The notes below the pieces were generated by a model. The model ran no database searches. It worked only from the letters and a program-made list of their open reading frames with translations, and had not been told where the DNA came from. This document shows positions 1 through 9,387 of a DNA stretch of 64,000 bases, in pieces. Position 1 is the stretch's first letter. Every line of letters begins with the position of its first letter. Source of the DNA: Cyclobacteriaceae bacterium (lineage in GTDB: Bacteria; Bacteroidota; Bacteroidia; Cytophagales; Cyclobacteriaceae); the NCBI GenBank assembly GCA_020436165.1, contig JAGQYI010000030.1:1-64000 (forward strand). The letters are read 5' to 3'. Made by a program: the position numbers and the translations under genes.

Positions 1-26
1 TAAAAGGAGTTGTTAATAAATAAGTT

Positions 27-332
27 ATGAACCAAAAGATTAGAATCAAATTAAAGTCTTACGATCATAACTTGGTTGATAAGTCATCTGAAAAGATTGT
101 ACGTGCTGTAAAAGCTACCGGTGCTGTTGTTAATGGTCCAATTCCGTTGCCAACCGTTAAAGAGAAGTTTACAGTTCTACGATCACCACACGTGAACAAG
201 AAATCCCGTGAGCAGTTTCAATTGTGTACTTACAAGCGTTTGTTGGATATTTTCTCCACAAGCACAAAGACCGTTGATGCGCTTATGAAGATCGAATTGC
301 CAAGTGGTGTTGACGTAGAGATCAAGGTCTGA
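27..332 (+). CDS. rpsJ: 30S ribosomal protein S10
   Basis: Complete S10 of 101 residues, the usual length. It sits in the 30S head and, as NusE, pairs with NusB in antitermination. The N-terminal [10 protein letters not shown] segment and the GPIPLPT loop are family hallmarks. It is followed by a strong terminator and a new promoter, so it probably belongs to the transcript entering from the left (in this phylum usually rpsL-rpsG-fusA-rpsJ, outside the window) and not to the rplC transcript. Confidence 0.98.
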   Translation: MNQKIRIKLKSYDHNLVDKSSEKIVRAVKATGAVVNGPIPLPTVKEKFTVLRSPHVNKKSREQFQLCTYKRLLDIFSTSTKTVDALMKIELPSGVDVEIKV

Positions 333-348
333 TAAGCAGATAATTTGT

Positions 349-384
349 AAAAAAAGAACCAATGGGTTATTGGTTCTTTTTTTT
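349..384 (+). terminator. Intrinsic terminator after rpsJ
   Basis: A perfect 15-bp stem (349-363 with 369-383, core GAACCAAT/ATTGGTTC), a 5-nt GGGTT loop and a run of T. The A-rich 5' arm means it could also work on the other strand, but no gene converges on it. Confidence 0.88.
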
Positions 385-418
385 GCTCCAATGTGCTGGA
401 ATATTTTAAAAGCACCTC

Positions 419-449
419 TTGGAAAGAGCGTTTAAATTGCTATCTTTGC
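419..449 (+). promoter_or_regulatory. Promoter of the rplC (S10/spc) transcript
   Basis: TATCTTTG at 441-448 matches the Bacteroidota -7 box TAnnTTTG exactly, and TTG at 419-421 lies 19 nt upstream, the spacing expected for the -33 box. It directly follows the rpsJ terminator. Predicted transcription start about 454-456. Confidence 0.75.
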
Positions 450-451
450 AG

Positions 452-511
452 TCCCTTTTAGGGAAGGGCCTGTGAATGGCTTTGCCATAACTGGGAAATA
501 AAGTAAATAAA
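452..511 (+). promoter_or_regulatory. Structured leader of rplC
   Basis: About 56 nt of untranslated leader with two short hairpins: TCCC-TTTTA-GGGA (452-464) and ATGGC-TTT-GCCAT (476-488). S10-type operons are often autoregulated by a ribosomal protein (L4 in E. coli), so a control element here is plausible, but the fold resembles no leader I can name. Confidence 0.4.
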
Positions 512-1144
512 ATGTCTGGAATAATAGGAAGAAAGATCGGAATGACTAGCCTTTATAGTGCCGAGGGGAAGAACATCCCATGCACAGTAGTGGAAGCTGG
601 TCCTTGTGTGGTTACACAAGTTAAAGATGCGGAAACTGACGGTTATACTGCTGTTCAGTTGGCGTATGGTGAACGCAAGGAAAAGAACACTCCCAAAGCA
701 TTAAAAGGACATTTTGATAAAGCAAAAACAACCCCTAAGCAACACGTAGTGGAGTTTAGAGATTTTAGGGTTGAGTTTGAAGGTGGTGTTCAACTTGGGC
801 AAGAGCTTAAAGTGGAAGAAATCTTCAAAGAAGGTGATTTTGTTGACGTGTCAGGTACTACCAAAGGAAAAGGGTTTCAAGGTGTAGTTAAGCGTCACAA
901 TTTTGGTGGTGTTGGTCAGCAAACACATGGTCAGCACAACAGGTTGAGAGCCCCTGGTTCTATAGGTGGTGCTTCGTATCCTGCACGTGTATTTAAAGGT
1001 ATGCGTATGGCAGGTCGTACGGGCGGTAGCAAAGCTAAAGTTACCAACCTTCAAGTACTTAAAATTATGCCTGAAAAGAACCTTATCGTTATAAGCGGTT
1101 CTATACCAGGTCCTAAAAACTCAACTGTAATTTTAGAGAAGTAG
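512..1144 (+). CDS. rplC: 50S ribosomal protein L3
   Basis: L3, 210 residues, normal length. It is an early 23S-binding assembly protein whose central loop reaches the peptidyl transferase centre. The N-terminal [11 protein letters not shown] and the glycine/histidine-rich central loop (about residues 125-160, [13 protein letters not shown]) are diagnostic. First gene of the promoter-proximal unit, 4 nt before rplD. Confidence 0.98.
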   Translation: MSGIIGRKIGMTSLYSAEGKNIPCTVVEAGPCVVTQVKDAETDGYTAVQLAYGERKEKNTPKALKGHFDKAKTTPKQHVVEFRDFRVEFEGGVQLGQELKVEEIFKEGDFVDVSGTTKGKGFQGVVKRHNFGGVGQQTHGQHNRLRAPGSIGGASYPARVFKGMRMAGRTGGSKAKVTNLQVLKIMPEKNLIVISGSIPGPKNSTVILEK

Positions 1145-1148
1145 TGCC

Positions 1149-1778
1149 ATGAATGTTGAAGTAGTAAAAGTTAACGGACAAGATGCAGGAAGGAAAGTTA
1201 GCCTTTCCAAAGACATCTTTGGTATTGAGCCTAACGACCACGCAATTTACCTGGACGTGAAGCAATACCTTGCTAATCAGCGTCAGGGTACGCATAAATC
1301 TAAAGAGAGAGCTGAAGTATCTGGTTCTACCAGGAAACTGAAGAAACAAAAAGGTACAGGTACAGCTCGTGCAGGTAGCATTAAGTCTCCTGTTTTCAGA
1401 GGTGGAGGACGCGTATTTGGTCCCTCTCCAAGAGATTACTCTTTTAAATTGAACAAGAAGCTTAAAGTATTGGCTCGTAAATCGGCCCTTACCTATAAAG
1501 CTCAGGATAAGGCGATCTCAGTAATAGAGGATTTTTCATTTGAGGCTCCAAAAACCAAAAGCTATCTGGCTTTTTTGGGCGACCTTAAAATGAATGATAA
1601 AAAGACGTTGTTGGTTCTGCCTGAAACAAACAAGAACATTGTGCTTTCAGGAAGAAATATTCAAAACACCAAAGTAGTTACAGCTGACCAGTTGAGCACA
1701 TACGATGTATTGAATGCAGACAACCTTATGATTGTAGAGAGCTCAATTGAGAAAATTGAAAAAACTTTATTGAAATGA
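1149..1778 (+). CDS. rplD: 50S ribosomal protein L4
   Basis: L4/L1e, 209 residues. Its basic extended loop (about residues 45-100, with GTGTARAGS and [10 protein letters not shown]) lines the exit tunnel constriction. In enterobacteria L4 represses its own operon; whether it does so here is unknown. It overlaps the rplW start by 4 nt (ATGA), a sign of translational coupling. Confidence 0.98.
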   Translation: MNVEVVKVNGQDAGRKVSLSKDIFGIEPNDHAIYLDVKQYLANQRQGTHKSKERAEVSGSTRKLKKQKGTGTARAGSIKSPVFRGGGRVFGPSPRDYSFKLNKKLKVLARKSALTYKAQDKAISVIEDFSFEAPKTKSYLAFLGDLKMNDKKTLLVLPETNKNIVLSGRNIQNTKVVTADQLSTYDVLNADNLMIVESSIEKIEKTLLK

Positions 1779-2062
1779 GTGTTTTAAAGAGACCTATAAT
1801 TACTGAGAAGGTATCCTCACAAAATGAATCCGGTAAGTACGGATTTGTAGTGGATATCAATGCCAATAAAGTGGAAATTAAAAAGGCAGTGGAAAAAATG
1901 TACGGTGTAACCGTAGCTGATGTAAACACCATGAAATATGCCGGTAAATCTAAAACAAGATATACCAAATCAAGGGTTATTTCAGGTAAGACCTCTGCTT
2001 ATAAAAAAGCAATTGTTACTGTAGCCGATGGAGAGGTAATTGACTTCTACAGCGGAATTTAA
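1775..2062 (+). CDS. rplW: 50S ribosomal protein L23
   Basis: L23, 95 residues, with the typical start [12 protein letters not shown]. It surrounds the tunnel exit and is the docking site for trigger factor and SRP. Start overlaps rplD by 4 nt; rplB follows after 11 nt. Confidence 0.98.
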   Translation: MSVLKRPIITEKVSSQNESGKYGFVVDINANKVEIKKAVEKMYGVTVADVNTMKYAGKSKTRYTKSRVISGKTSAYKKAIVTVADGEVIDFYSGI

Positions 2063-2073
2063 TTGATAGAGAG

Positions 2074-2894
<821 letters not shown>

Positions 2895-2895
<1 letters not shown>

Positions 2896-3173
2896 TGGCA
2901 AGATCACTTAAAAAAGGACCATACATAGATTTCCGCCTGGAAAACAAGGTGGATAAAATGAATGAATCTGGTAAGAAGACCGTGATAAAAACATGGTCGA
3001 GACGATCAATGATCTCGCCAGACTTTGTAGGGCATACATTTGCTGTGCACAACGGCAACAAGTTTATACCTGTTTATGTAACTGAAAATATGGTAGGTCA
3101 TAAACTGGGAGAGTTTGCTCCAACAAGGAATTTTAGAGGACATGTTGGTAAAAAAGATAAAGGTAACAGGTAA
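2895..3173 (+). CDS. rpsS: 30S ribosomal protein S19
   Basis: S19, 92 residues, beginning [11 protein letters not shown]. It forms the S13-S19 dimer in the 30S head near the A-site tRNA. Sits in the conserved order rplB-rpsS-rplV with one base of overlap with rplB and 2 nt before rplV. Confidence 0.98.
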
Positions 3174-3175
3174 TT

Positions 3176-3568
3176 ATGGAGGCTATAGCTAAACTTAATA
3201 ACGTACCTACTTCACCAAGAAAAATGCGTTTGGTAGCTGACCTTGTAAGAGGTGAGCGTGTAAACCATGCATTGAGTATTCTGAAGTTTGAACCCAAAGT
3301 TGGAGCAGCTAAGATGGAGAAGTTACTTCTTAGTGCAATTGCCAACTGGCAACAGAAAAACGAAGATGTACAACTTGAAGAAGCTGACCTTTTTGTAAAA
3401 GAGGTTAGAGTGGATAGTGGCCGTATTCTTAAAAGATTACGTCCTGCCCCTCAGGGTCGTGCACACCGTATAAGAAAGCGTTCAAACCACGTAACTATCG
3501 TGGTAGATAGCTTAAAGAATGTGGTTGCTGAAGCAACAGAATCAAAAGAATCTGATAATAAGAAATAA
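3176..3568 (+). CDS. rplV: 50S ribosomal protein L22
   Basis: L22, 130 residues. Its beta-hairpin ([19 protein letters not shown], about 82-100) lines the exit tunnel with L4 and is the classical macrolide-resistance site. The C-terminal tail is acidic and polar and slightly longer than the E. coli protein. Placed 2 nt before rpsC. Confidence 0.98.
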   Translation: MEAIAKLNNVPTSPRKMRLVADLVRGERVNHALSILKFEPKVGAAKMEKLLLSAIANWQQKNEDVQLEEADLFVKEVRVDSGRILKRLRPAPQGRAHRIRKRSNHVTIVVDSLKNVVAEATESKESDNKK

Positions 3569-3570
3569 GC

Positions 3571-4335
3571 ATGGGACAAAAAGTTAACCCTGTAGGACTA
3601 AGATTAGGTATTGTACGCGGTTGGGATTCTAACTGGTACGGTGGAGATACATTTGCTGATAAACTGATCGAAGATCAGAAAATCCGTAAATACGTTCACG
3701 CTCGTATCCCAAAAGGAAGCATCTCAAAAATCGTTATTGAGCGTACACTTAAAAGAGTAACGCTTACCATTCACACGGCCCGTCCGGGCGTTGTTATTGG
3801 TAAAGGTGGTGCCGAGGTAGACCTTATCAAAGAAGAGCTTAAAAAATTGATCGGTAAAGATGTTCAGATCAACATCTTCGAGATCAAACGTCCTGAGCTT
3901 GATGCTAAATTGGTTGGAGAGTCTATTGCTCAGCAGCTAAAAGCACGTATTTCTTTCCGTAGAGCTATGAAACAAGCTATTGCTTCTGCAATGCGTGTAG
4001 GTGCTCAAGGTATTAAGATCATGGTTTCCGGCCGTGTAGGTGGTGCTGAAATGGCTCGTACCGAGCAATACAAAGAAGGACGTATTCCTTTGCACACGCT
4101 TCGTGCCGATATCGACTATGCTTTATCAGAAGCTGACACAGTATATGGTCTTTTGGGTATCAAAGTATGGATATTCAAAGGTGAAGTATATGGTAAGAGA
4201 GATCTTTCACCCAACATTGGAGCTGGGCAAACTTCAGGCGGAGGAGGCCGAAGAGGTGGTAGAAGAGAAGGTGGTCAACGAAGAGAGGGTGGCCAGAGAA
4301 GAGAAGGGGCTCCAAGAAGAGATAATAGAAAATAA
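3571..4335 (+). CDS. rpsC: 30S ribosomal protein S3 with Arg/Gly-rich tail
   Basis: S3, 254 residues. The KH domain ([13 protein letters not shown], about residues 71-83) and S3 C-terminal domain sit at the mRNA entry channel, where S3-S4-S5 unwind mRNA. After about residue 218 the protein continues as a low-complexity tail of GGRRGG and EGGQRR repeats, absent from E. coli S3. The tail is in frame and followed by a normal stop, so it is real coding sequence; it may bind RNA non-specifically (inference). Confidence 0.98.
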   Translation: MGQKVNPVGLRLGIVRGWDSNWYGGDTFADKLIEDQKIRKYVHARIPKGSISKIVIERTLKRVTLTIHTARPGVVIGKGGAEVDLIKEELKKLIGKDVQINIFEIKRPELDAKLVGESIAQQLKARISFRRAMKQAIASAMRVGAQGIKIMVSGRVGGAEMARTEQYKEGRIPLHTLRADIDYALSEADTVYGLLGIKVWIFKGEVYGKRDLSPNIGAGQTSGGGGRRGGRREGGQRREGGQRREGAPRRDNRK

Positions 4336-4380
4336 TTTGGTAACTATTGGGTAGAACCGGTAGCGTAAAGTAAGAGAAAA

Positions 4381-4803
4381 ATGTTACAGCCAAAAAGAAC
4401 GAAATTTAGAAAAAAGCAGAAAGGAAGAGTTAAAGGTCTTGCTCAACGTGGTCATAGGATTGCTTTTGGAGCATTTGCTATCAAAGCGTTAGAAGCAGGT
4501 TGGATCACCAGCCGTCAGATTGAGGCCGCTCGTATTGCAATGACCAGGGCTATGAAACGGCAGGGTCAGGTTTGGATCCGAATCTTCCCAGATAAACCTG
4601 TTACTAAAAAACCAGCCGAAGTAAGGATGGGTAAAGGTAAAGGTGCTCCTGAATACTGGGTAGCCGTGGTTAAGCCTGGCACCATTATGTTCGAAGCTGG
4701 AGGGATTAAAATGGAATTGGCTAAAGAAGCCATGCGATTAGCACAACAAAAGCTTCCAATCGCCACTAAGTTTTCTGTTCGTAACGATTATATAGAGGAT
4801 TAA
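4381..4803 (+). CDS. rplP: 50S ribosomal protein L16
   Basis: L16, 140 residues, starting [15 protein letters not shown]. It organises the A-site tRNA binding region of the large subunit. The [16 protein letters not shown] segment is the conserved loop near the peptidyl transferase centre. A 45-nt gap separates it from rpsC, unusually wide for this operon. Confidence 0.98.
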   Translation: MLQPKRTKFRKKQKGRVKGLAQRGHRIAFGAFAIKALEAGWITSRQIEAARIAMTRAMKRQGQVWIRIFPDKPVTKKPAEVRMGKGKGAPEYWVAVVKPGTIMFEAGGIKMELAKEAMRLAQQKLPIATKFSVRNDYIED

Positions 4804-4807
4804 GAGC

Positions 4808-5002
4808 ATGAAGAATTCAGAAATTAAAGCTTTGTCGGTAGAAGAAATAAAGCAAAAGCTAGTAAGTGAACGTGAAGTAATGCAAAAGCTGAAATTTGCT
4901 CATGCTATTTCACCTATTGAGAATCCAATGAAAATAAAGGAAACTCGTAAACTGATTGCAAGATTAGAAACTGCTTTGACAGCAAAAGAACTTGAGAACT
5001 AA
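4808..5002 (+). CDS. rpmC: 50S ribosomal protein L29
   Basis: L29, 64 residues, two-helix protein at the tunnel exit next to L23. The NPMKIKETRKLIARLET region is the conserved second helix. Lies 4 nt after rplP and 3 nt before rpsQ. Confidence 0.97.
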   Translation: MKNSEIKALSVEEIKQKLVSEREVMQKLKFAHAISPIENPMKIKETRKLIARLETALTAKELEN

Positions 5003-5005
5003 AAC

Positions 5006-5263
5006 ATGGAATCAAGAAATTTAAGAAAAGAGAGAGTTGGGGTTGTGGTAAGCAATAAGATGGATAAAACCATAACTGTTGCTGTTAACCGTAAGGTAAA
5101 GCACCCAATTTATGGCAAGTTTATTAACAAGACTAAGAAATTTGCCGCTCATGACGAGGCCAACGACTGTGGTATTGGCGACACTGTAAAAATTATGGAG
5201 ACTCGTCCGCTGAGTAAAAACAAACGTTGGAGATTAGTTGAAGTAATTGAGAGGGCTAAATAA
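5006..5263 (+). CDS. rpsQ: 30S ribosomal protein S17
   Basis: S17, 85 residues, an OB-fold primary 16S binding protein. [14 protein letters not shown] and [17 protein letters not shown] are the family signatures. 2 nt before rplN. Confidence 0.97.
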   Translation: MESRNLRKERVGVVVSNKMDKTITVAVNRKVKHPIYGKFINKTKKFAAHDEANDCGIGDTVKIMETRPLSKNKRWRLVEVIERAK

Positions 5264-5265
5264 CC

Positions 5266-5634
5266 ATGATACAGCAAGAAACAAGACTTAGCGTAGCAGA
5301 TAACAGCGGTGCCAAAGAGGTCCTTTGCATCCGTGTGTTAGGTGGCACTGGCAAAAGATATGCATCAGTAGGTGATAAAATCATTGTTACTGTAAAATCT
5401 GCCATGTCATCAAGTAACCTTAAGAAAGGTACTGTATCCAGGGCAGTTGTGGTTCGCACCAAAAAAGAAGTAAGAAGAAAAGATGGTTCTTACATTCGTT
5501 TTGAAGACAACGCTGCCGTATTGCTCAACCCAAATGACGAGCCAAGAGGTACTCGTATTTTTGGCCCTGTTGCAAGAGAGTTGCGTGAAAAGCAATTCAT
5601 GAAAATTGTTTCATTGGCACCTGAAGTATTGTAA
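5266..5634 (+). CDS. rplN: 50S ribosomal protein L14
   Basis: L14, 122 residues, with the invariant start [18 protein letters not shown]. It forms intersubunit bridge B8 and is the binding site of the silencing factor RsfS. Typical length and place in the operon. Confidence 0.98.
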   Translation: MIQQETRLSVADNSGAKEVLCIRVLGGTGKRYASVGDKIIVTVKSAMSSSNLKKGTVSRAVVVRTKKEVRRKDGSYIRFEDNAAVLLNPNDEPRGTRIFGPVARELREKQFMKIVSLAPEVL

Positions 5635-5636
5635 CC

Positions 5637-5981
5637 ATGGAGAGAAAAAAGAACAAGCAACCAAAATTGCACATCAAAAAAGGCGATACTGTAAAAGTAA
5701 TTGCCGGAAACGCTAATGGTAAATCAGGTGTAGTGCTTGAAGTGCTGCCTGCTAAAAAAAGGGTAATTGTAGAAGGTGTAAATGTGGTAACTAAGCATAT
5801 TAAGCCATCGGCTGCAAAACCAGAAGGAGGGCTTACTAAAACTGAAGCACCTATTCACATCAGCAATGTAATGTTGGTTGATCCTGCAACTGGTGAGCCT
5901 ACTCGTGTAGGAAGAAAGTTAGTAGATGGTAAGCTGAAAAGATATTCTAAAAAAACAGGAGACGTTATAAAAAATGGCTAG
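5637..5981 (+). CDS. rplX: 50S ribosomal protein L24
   Basis: L24, 114 residues, an assembly initiator. The KOW motif ([18 protein letters not shown], about residues 14-31) is clear. Its last 8 nt overlap rplE, so the two are probably translationally coupled. Confidence 0.97.
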   Translation: MERKKNKQPKLHIKKGDTVKVIAGNANGKSGVVLEVLPAKKRVIVEGVNVVTKHIKPSAAKPEGGLTKTEAPIHISNVMLVDPATGEPTRVGRKLVDGKLKRYSKKTGDVIKNG

Positions 5982-6531
5982 TCCTAGATTAAAAGATAAG
6001 TATCTCAACGAGATTGTACCTGCATTGAAAGATAAGTTTCAATACAAGTCTATCATGCAAGTGCCTAAGATTGAGAAAATCAGTATCAATAAAGGTATTG
6101 GTTCTGCAGTGGTTGATAAAAAGCTGGTTGACCAGGGAGTTGAAGAGCTTACCACCATTACAGGTCAAAAAGCAGTTCAGACAATTGCTAAAAACTCAGT
6201 ATCTAACTTTAAGTTACGTGAAGGTATGCCTATTGGTGCCCGCGTTACCCTTAGAGGAGATAAAATGTATGAGTTTTTAGACAGGCTAATGACTGTTGCT
6301 TTACCAAGGGTACGTGACTTTAGAGGAGTAAATGAGAAAGGATTTGACGGAAGAGGGAATTACACATTAGGTGTTAAAGAACAAATCATTTTCCCTGAGA
6401 TCAGTATCGATAAGGTAAATAAGATCACCGGTATGAACATCACGTTTGTTACCAGTGCCAATACAGACGAAGAAGGTTACGAATTATTAAAGGCGTTTGG
6501 AATGCCTTTTAAAAATAAAAACGCAAACTAA
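5974..6531 (+). CDS. rplE: 50S ribosomal protein L5
   Basis: L5, 185 residues. It carries 5S rRNA with L18 and contacts the P-site tRNA and S13. Conserved segments include KFREG-like [17 protein letters not shown] (about 74-90) and [18 protein letters not shown] (about 126-143). Start lies inside the end of rplX. Confidence 0.98.
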   Translation: MASPRLKDKYLNEIVPALKDKFQYKSIMQVPKIEKISINKGIGSAVVDKKLVDQGVEELTTITGQKAVQTIAKNSVSNFKLREGMPIGARVTLRGDKMYEFLDRLMTVALPRVRDFRGVNEKGFDGRGNYTLGVKEQIIFPEISIDKVNKITGMNITFVTSANTDEEGYELLKAFGMPFKNKNAN

Positions 6532-6534
6532 GGT

Positions 6535-6804
6535 ATGGCTAGAGAATCCATAAAAGCGCGCGAAAGGAAAAGAGAGAGACTTGTTGCTAAATATGCTGAC
6601 AAGCGTAGAGCTTTGAAAGAAGCTGGTGACTATGTAGGTCTTGATAAGCTGCCAAGAAACTCATCAAGAGTTAGATTACACAACAGATGTAAACTAACTG
6701 GTCGTCCAAAAGGATACATGAGAAAATTCGGTATCTCAAGGGTTACATTCCGTGAGATGGCAAGTGAAGGTAAGATTCCTGGCGTAACTAAAGCAAGCTG
6801 GTAA
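6535..6804 (+). CDS. rpsN: 30S ribosomal protein S14, zinc-free form
   Basis: S14, 89 residues. This is the longer C-minus type: the single Cys in [12 protein letters not shown] is not part of a CxxC pair, so no zinc ribbon is expected. It sits at the 30S head near S3 and S10. It closes the first part of the cluster: the next gene is 107 nt away behind its own promoter. Confidence 0.97.
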   Translation: MARESIKARERKRERLVAKYADKRRALKEAGDYVGLDKLPRNSSRVRLHNRCKLTGRPKGYMRKFGISRVTFREMASEGKIPGVTKASW

Positions 6805-6837
6805 GAACAATTCGTTAAAACGGATGTTCGAACAGTT

Positions 6838-6867
6838 TTTGAATATTAAAAATAACTTGTATTTTTG
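6838..6867 (+). promoter_or_regulatory. Internal promoter ahead of rpsH
   Basis: TATTTTTG at 6860-6867 matches the TAnnTTTG -7 box and TTTG at 6838-6841 lies 18 nt upstream as a -33 box. It stands in the only gap over 100 nt inside the cluster and would allow separate control of the rpsH-to-rplQ half. Confidence 0.7.
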
Positions 6868-6869
6868 CA

Positions 6870-6887
6870 CCCCGGTTTGTGCCGGGG
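6870..6887 (+). promoter_or_regulatory. GC-rich hairpin in the rpsH leader
   Basis: CCCCGG-TTTGTG-CCGGGG, a perfect 6-bp stem at the very 5' end of the predicted transcript, 24 nt before the rpsH start. It may stabilise the 5' end or be a protein target; S8 is the known autoregulator of spc operons in enterobacteria, but the site there looks different. There is no T-run, so it is not a terminator. Confidence 0.55.
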
Positions 6888-6911
6888 AGTAAATTTTAGG
6901 TATAAAAAACA

Positions 6912-7310
6912 ATGACAGATCCAATAGCAGATTACTTGACTAGGCTTAGAAATGCAATAAAAGCCAATAAGAGAATCGTTGAGATTCCTGCTTCAAAGTT
7001 GAAGAAGGAAATCACCAAGGTTTTGCATTCAAACGGATTTATACAGAGCTATAAATTTGAGGATGATGTGAATACGCAAGGGCTTATAAAAATTGCATTG
7101 AAATACAATCCAAGCACTAAAAAAAGTGCGATTGTTAGCCTTGAAAGAGTAAGTAAGCCGGGTTTAAGAAAATATGCCCATACTGACAATATGCCAAGAG
7201 TGCTTAATGGTTTAGGTATTGCTATCCTTTCTACATCGAAAGGAGTAATGACTAACAAAGAAGCAGTTCGTCAAAATGTTGGTGGTGAGGTATTGTGTAA
7301 CGTATATTAA
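6912..7310 (+). CDS. rpsH: 30S ribosomal protein S8
   Basis: S8, 132 residues, a primary 16S rRNA binder. It starts [14 protein letters not shown] and ends with the conserved [22 protein letters not shown] segment. First gene behind the internal promoter, which makes it a natural candidate for feedback control of this half of the cluster (inference from E. coli S8). Confidence 0.98.
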   Translation: MTDPIADYLTRLRNAIKANKRIVEIPASKLKKEITKVLHSNGFIQSYKFEDDVNTQGLIKIALKYNPSTKKSAIVSLERVSKPGLRKYAHTDNMPRVLNGLGIAILSTSKGVMTNKEAVRQNVGGEVLCNVY

Positions 7311-7319
7311 TTCTGACAA

Positions 7320-7871
7320 ATGTCGCGAATAGGTAACAAGCCAATTAGTATCCCTGACGGTGTAACACTTTCTGTAGAAGGAAACGTAGTTACCATTAAG
7401 GGACCCAAAGGAGAGCTGAAGCAGGCAATTGATCCTGATTTCAAGCTTACAGAAAATGAAGGAGCTTGCATTTTGGAGCGCCCAACTGAGCAGAAGAGAC
7501 ATAAAGCTCTTCACGGATTGTACAGATCATTGATCAACAATGCGGTAGTTGGTGTTTCAGAAGGCTACAAAAAAGAGCTGGAACTTGTGGGTGTGGGTTA
7601 TAGAGCAACAGTTCAAGGAAATGTAATTGATTTAACCCTTGGTTATTCTCATAACATTTTCTTCCAGGTGCCAAACGAAATTAAAGTTTCAGCAGATACT
7701 CCTAAAGGTAAAAGCCCAATGGTTATACTGGAAGGTATCGACAAGCAATTGATTGGTCAAGTTGCCGCTAAATTGCGTTCGCTAAGGAAAATTGAACCTT
7801 ACAAAGGTAAAGGTATCCGATTTGTTGGAGAACATATAAGAAGAAAAGCAGGTAAAACAGCAGCTAAATAA
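7320..7871 (+). CDS. rplF: 50S ribosomal protein L6
   Basis: L6, 183 residues, two repeated alpha/beta domains. The signature [13 protein letters not shown] opens the protein and [11 protein letters not shown] is the conserved C-terminal segment at the GTPase-associated region. 9 nt after rpsH, 8 nt before rplR. Confidence 0.98.
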   Translation: MSRIGNKPISIPDGVTLSVEGNVVTIKGPKGELKQAIDPDFKLTENEGACILERPTEQKRHKALHGLYRSLINNAVVGVSEGYKKELELVGVGYRATVQGNVIDLTLGYSHNIFFQVPNEIKVSADTPKGKSPMVILEGIDKQLIGQVAAKLRSLRKIEPYKGKGIRFVGEHIRRKAGKTAAK

Positions 7872-7879
7872 TTGATGCT

Positions 7880-8224
7880 ATGAAAATTACGAAGTCAGAT
7901 AGAAGATTAAGAATACGTAGAGGTATCCGGAAACAAATAACCGGAACTTCAGAGCGTCCAAGACTTTCTGTTTATAAAAGCAACAAGGCGCTGTATGCTC
8001 AAATTATTGACGATTCTAAAGGACATACTTTGGTGTCAGCTAATTCAACTGAAATTGGTTCAGGAAGCACTATTGATTCGTCAAAACAACTAGGACAGAA
8101 GTTGGCTGAAAAAGCTAAGGCTGCGGGTATTGATAATATTGTGTTCGATAGAGGTGGTTATCAGTACCACGGAAAAGTAAAAGCATTGGCTGAAGGTGCC
8201 CGTGAGGGAGGTCTTAAATTTTAA
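7880..8224 (+). CDS. rplR: 50S ribosomal protein L18
   Basis: L18, 114 residues, which binds 5S rRNA. The basic N-terminus ([12 protein letters not shown]) and C-terminal [21 protein letters not shown] are diagnostic. Confidence 0.98.
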   Translation: MKITKSDRRLRIRRGIRKQITGTSERPRLSVYKSNKALYAQIIDDSKGHTLVSANSTEIGSGSTIDSSKQLGQKLAEKAKAAGIDNIVFDRGGYQYHGKVKALAEGAREGGLKF

Positions 8225-8230
8225 TTAGTT

Positions 8231-8749
8231 ATGTCACAAAGTAATATACGATCGATTAAAGCAAGTGAAATAGACCTTCAGGAAAAGGTAGTTGCTATAA
8301 ACCGTGTGGCCAAGGTGGTAAAGGGTGGTAGAAGATTTAGCTTCTCAGCCATAGTAGTAGTTGGAGATGGTCATGGAGTAGTAGGGTATGGACTTGGTAA
8401 AGCCAATGAGGTGGTAGATGCAATTGCTAAAGGAGTAGATGATGCTAAGAAAAATCTGGTAAAAGTTCCTTTGTTTAGGAATACAGTACCACATGAGTCA
8501 ACTGGTAAGTTTGGTGGTGGATACGTGTTGTTAAAACCTGCTGCAGCTGGTACAGGAGTAATTGCCGGTGGTGCCATGAGGGCAGTGTTGGAAAGTGCCG
8601 GTGTAAAAGACGTTTTGGCAAAGTCTAAAGGATCTTCAAACCCTCACAATGTGGTGAAAGCAACCTTTGATGCACTTATGCAGATGAGAGATGCATACAC
8701 AGTAGCACAACAAAGAGGTGTATCATTAGAAACAGTTTTTAACGGATAA
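8231..8749 (+). CDS. rpsE: 30S ribosomal protein S5
   Basis: S5, 172 residues, at the mRNA entry and decoding centre. The double-stranded-RNA-binding domain (about residues 14-80, [22 protein letters not shown]) and the [15 protein letters not shown] segment are intact. 5 nt before rpmD. Confidence 0.98.
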   Translation: MSQSNIRSIKASEIDLQEKVVAINRVAKVVKGGRRFSFSAIVVVGDGHGVVGYGLGKANEVVDAIAKGVDDAKKNLVKVPLFRNTVPHESTGKFGGGYVLLKPAAAGTGVIAGGAMRAVLESAGVKDVLAKSKGSSNPHNVVKATFDALMQMRDAYTVAQQRGVSLETVFNG

Positions 8750-8754
8750 GGGAA

Positions 8755-8934
8755 ATGGCTAAAGTAAAAATCTCACAAGTTAGAAGCACTATTAAGCGAC
8801 CAAACGACCAAAAGCTTACAATCAAAGCACTTGGTCTTGGTAAAATTAATAAGTCAGTTGAGGTAGAATATACTCCTCAAATTGCCGGTATGGTGAAGAA
8901 AGTAAGCCATTTAGTATCAGTAACAGAGCTATAA
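8755..8934 (+). CDS. rpmD: 50S ribosomal protein L30
   Basis: A 59-residue gene in the expected rpsE-rpmD-rplO position. Translation starts MAKVKISQVRSTIKRP and ends SHLVSVTEL; the LTIKALGLGKINKSVE segment is the L30 core. It is easily missed because of its length. The stop is 1 nt before the rplO start. Confidence 0.95.
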   Translation: MAKVKISQVRSTIKRPNDQKLTIKALGLGKINKSVEVEYTPQIAGMVKKVSHLVSVTEL

Positions 8935-8935
8935 G

Positions 8936-9382
8936 ATGAAACTACATACATTAAAACCTGCAGAAGGTTCGGTAAAAGGTAAAAAGAGAATTGGCCGTGG
9001 TCAGGGATCAGGTAAGGGGGGAACCTCCACACGTGGTCACAAAGGTGCAAAGTCACGATCAGGTTATTCTCGTAAAGTAGGTTTCGAAGGTGGTCAGATG
9101 CCTTTGCAAAGACGATTGCCTAAGTTTGGATTCAATAATCCTAACCGAGTAGAGTTTAAAGCTATAAACCTGGATACACTTCAGGAATTGGCTGAAAAAA
9201 CCAAGGCGAAAAAAATAGATGTAGCTCTTTTGGTAGAGAACGGATTGGCAGGTAAAAATGATAAAGTTAAGGTTTTGGGACGAGGAGAGTTGAAAGCCAA
9301 AGTAGAAGTTGCAGCACATAAATTTTCAGAGTCGGCTGTAAAAGCAATTGAAGCAGCAGGAGGTAAAGCCGAAACGTTATAA
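8936..9382 (+). CDS. rplO: 50S ribosomal protein L15
   Basis: L15, 148 residues, a late assembly protein. The glycine-rich N-terminal stretch (KRIGRGQGSGKGGTSTRGHKG, residues about 17-37) that penetrates 23S rRNA is typical. Precedes secY by 5 nt. Confidence 0.98.
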   Translation: MKLHTLKPAEGSVKGKKRIGRGQGSGKGGTSTRGHKGAKSRSGYSRKVGFEGGQMPLQRRLPKFGFNNPNRVEFKAINLDTLQELAEKTKAKKIDVALLVENGLAGKNDKVKVLGRGELKAKVEVAAHKFSESAVKAIEAAGGKAETL

Positions 9383-9387
9383 TATTT

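Noticed and set aside
4040..4354. Alternative-frame open frame within rpsC
   Set aside because: Shadow of the S3 gene, driven by its repetitive Arg/Gly codons.
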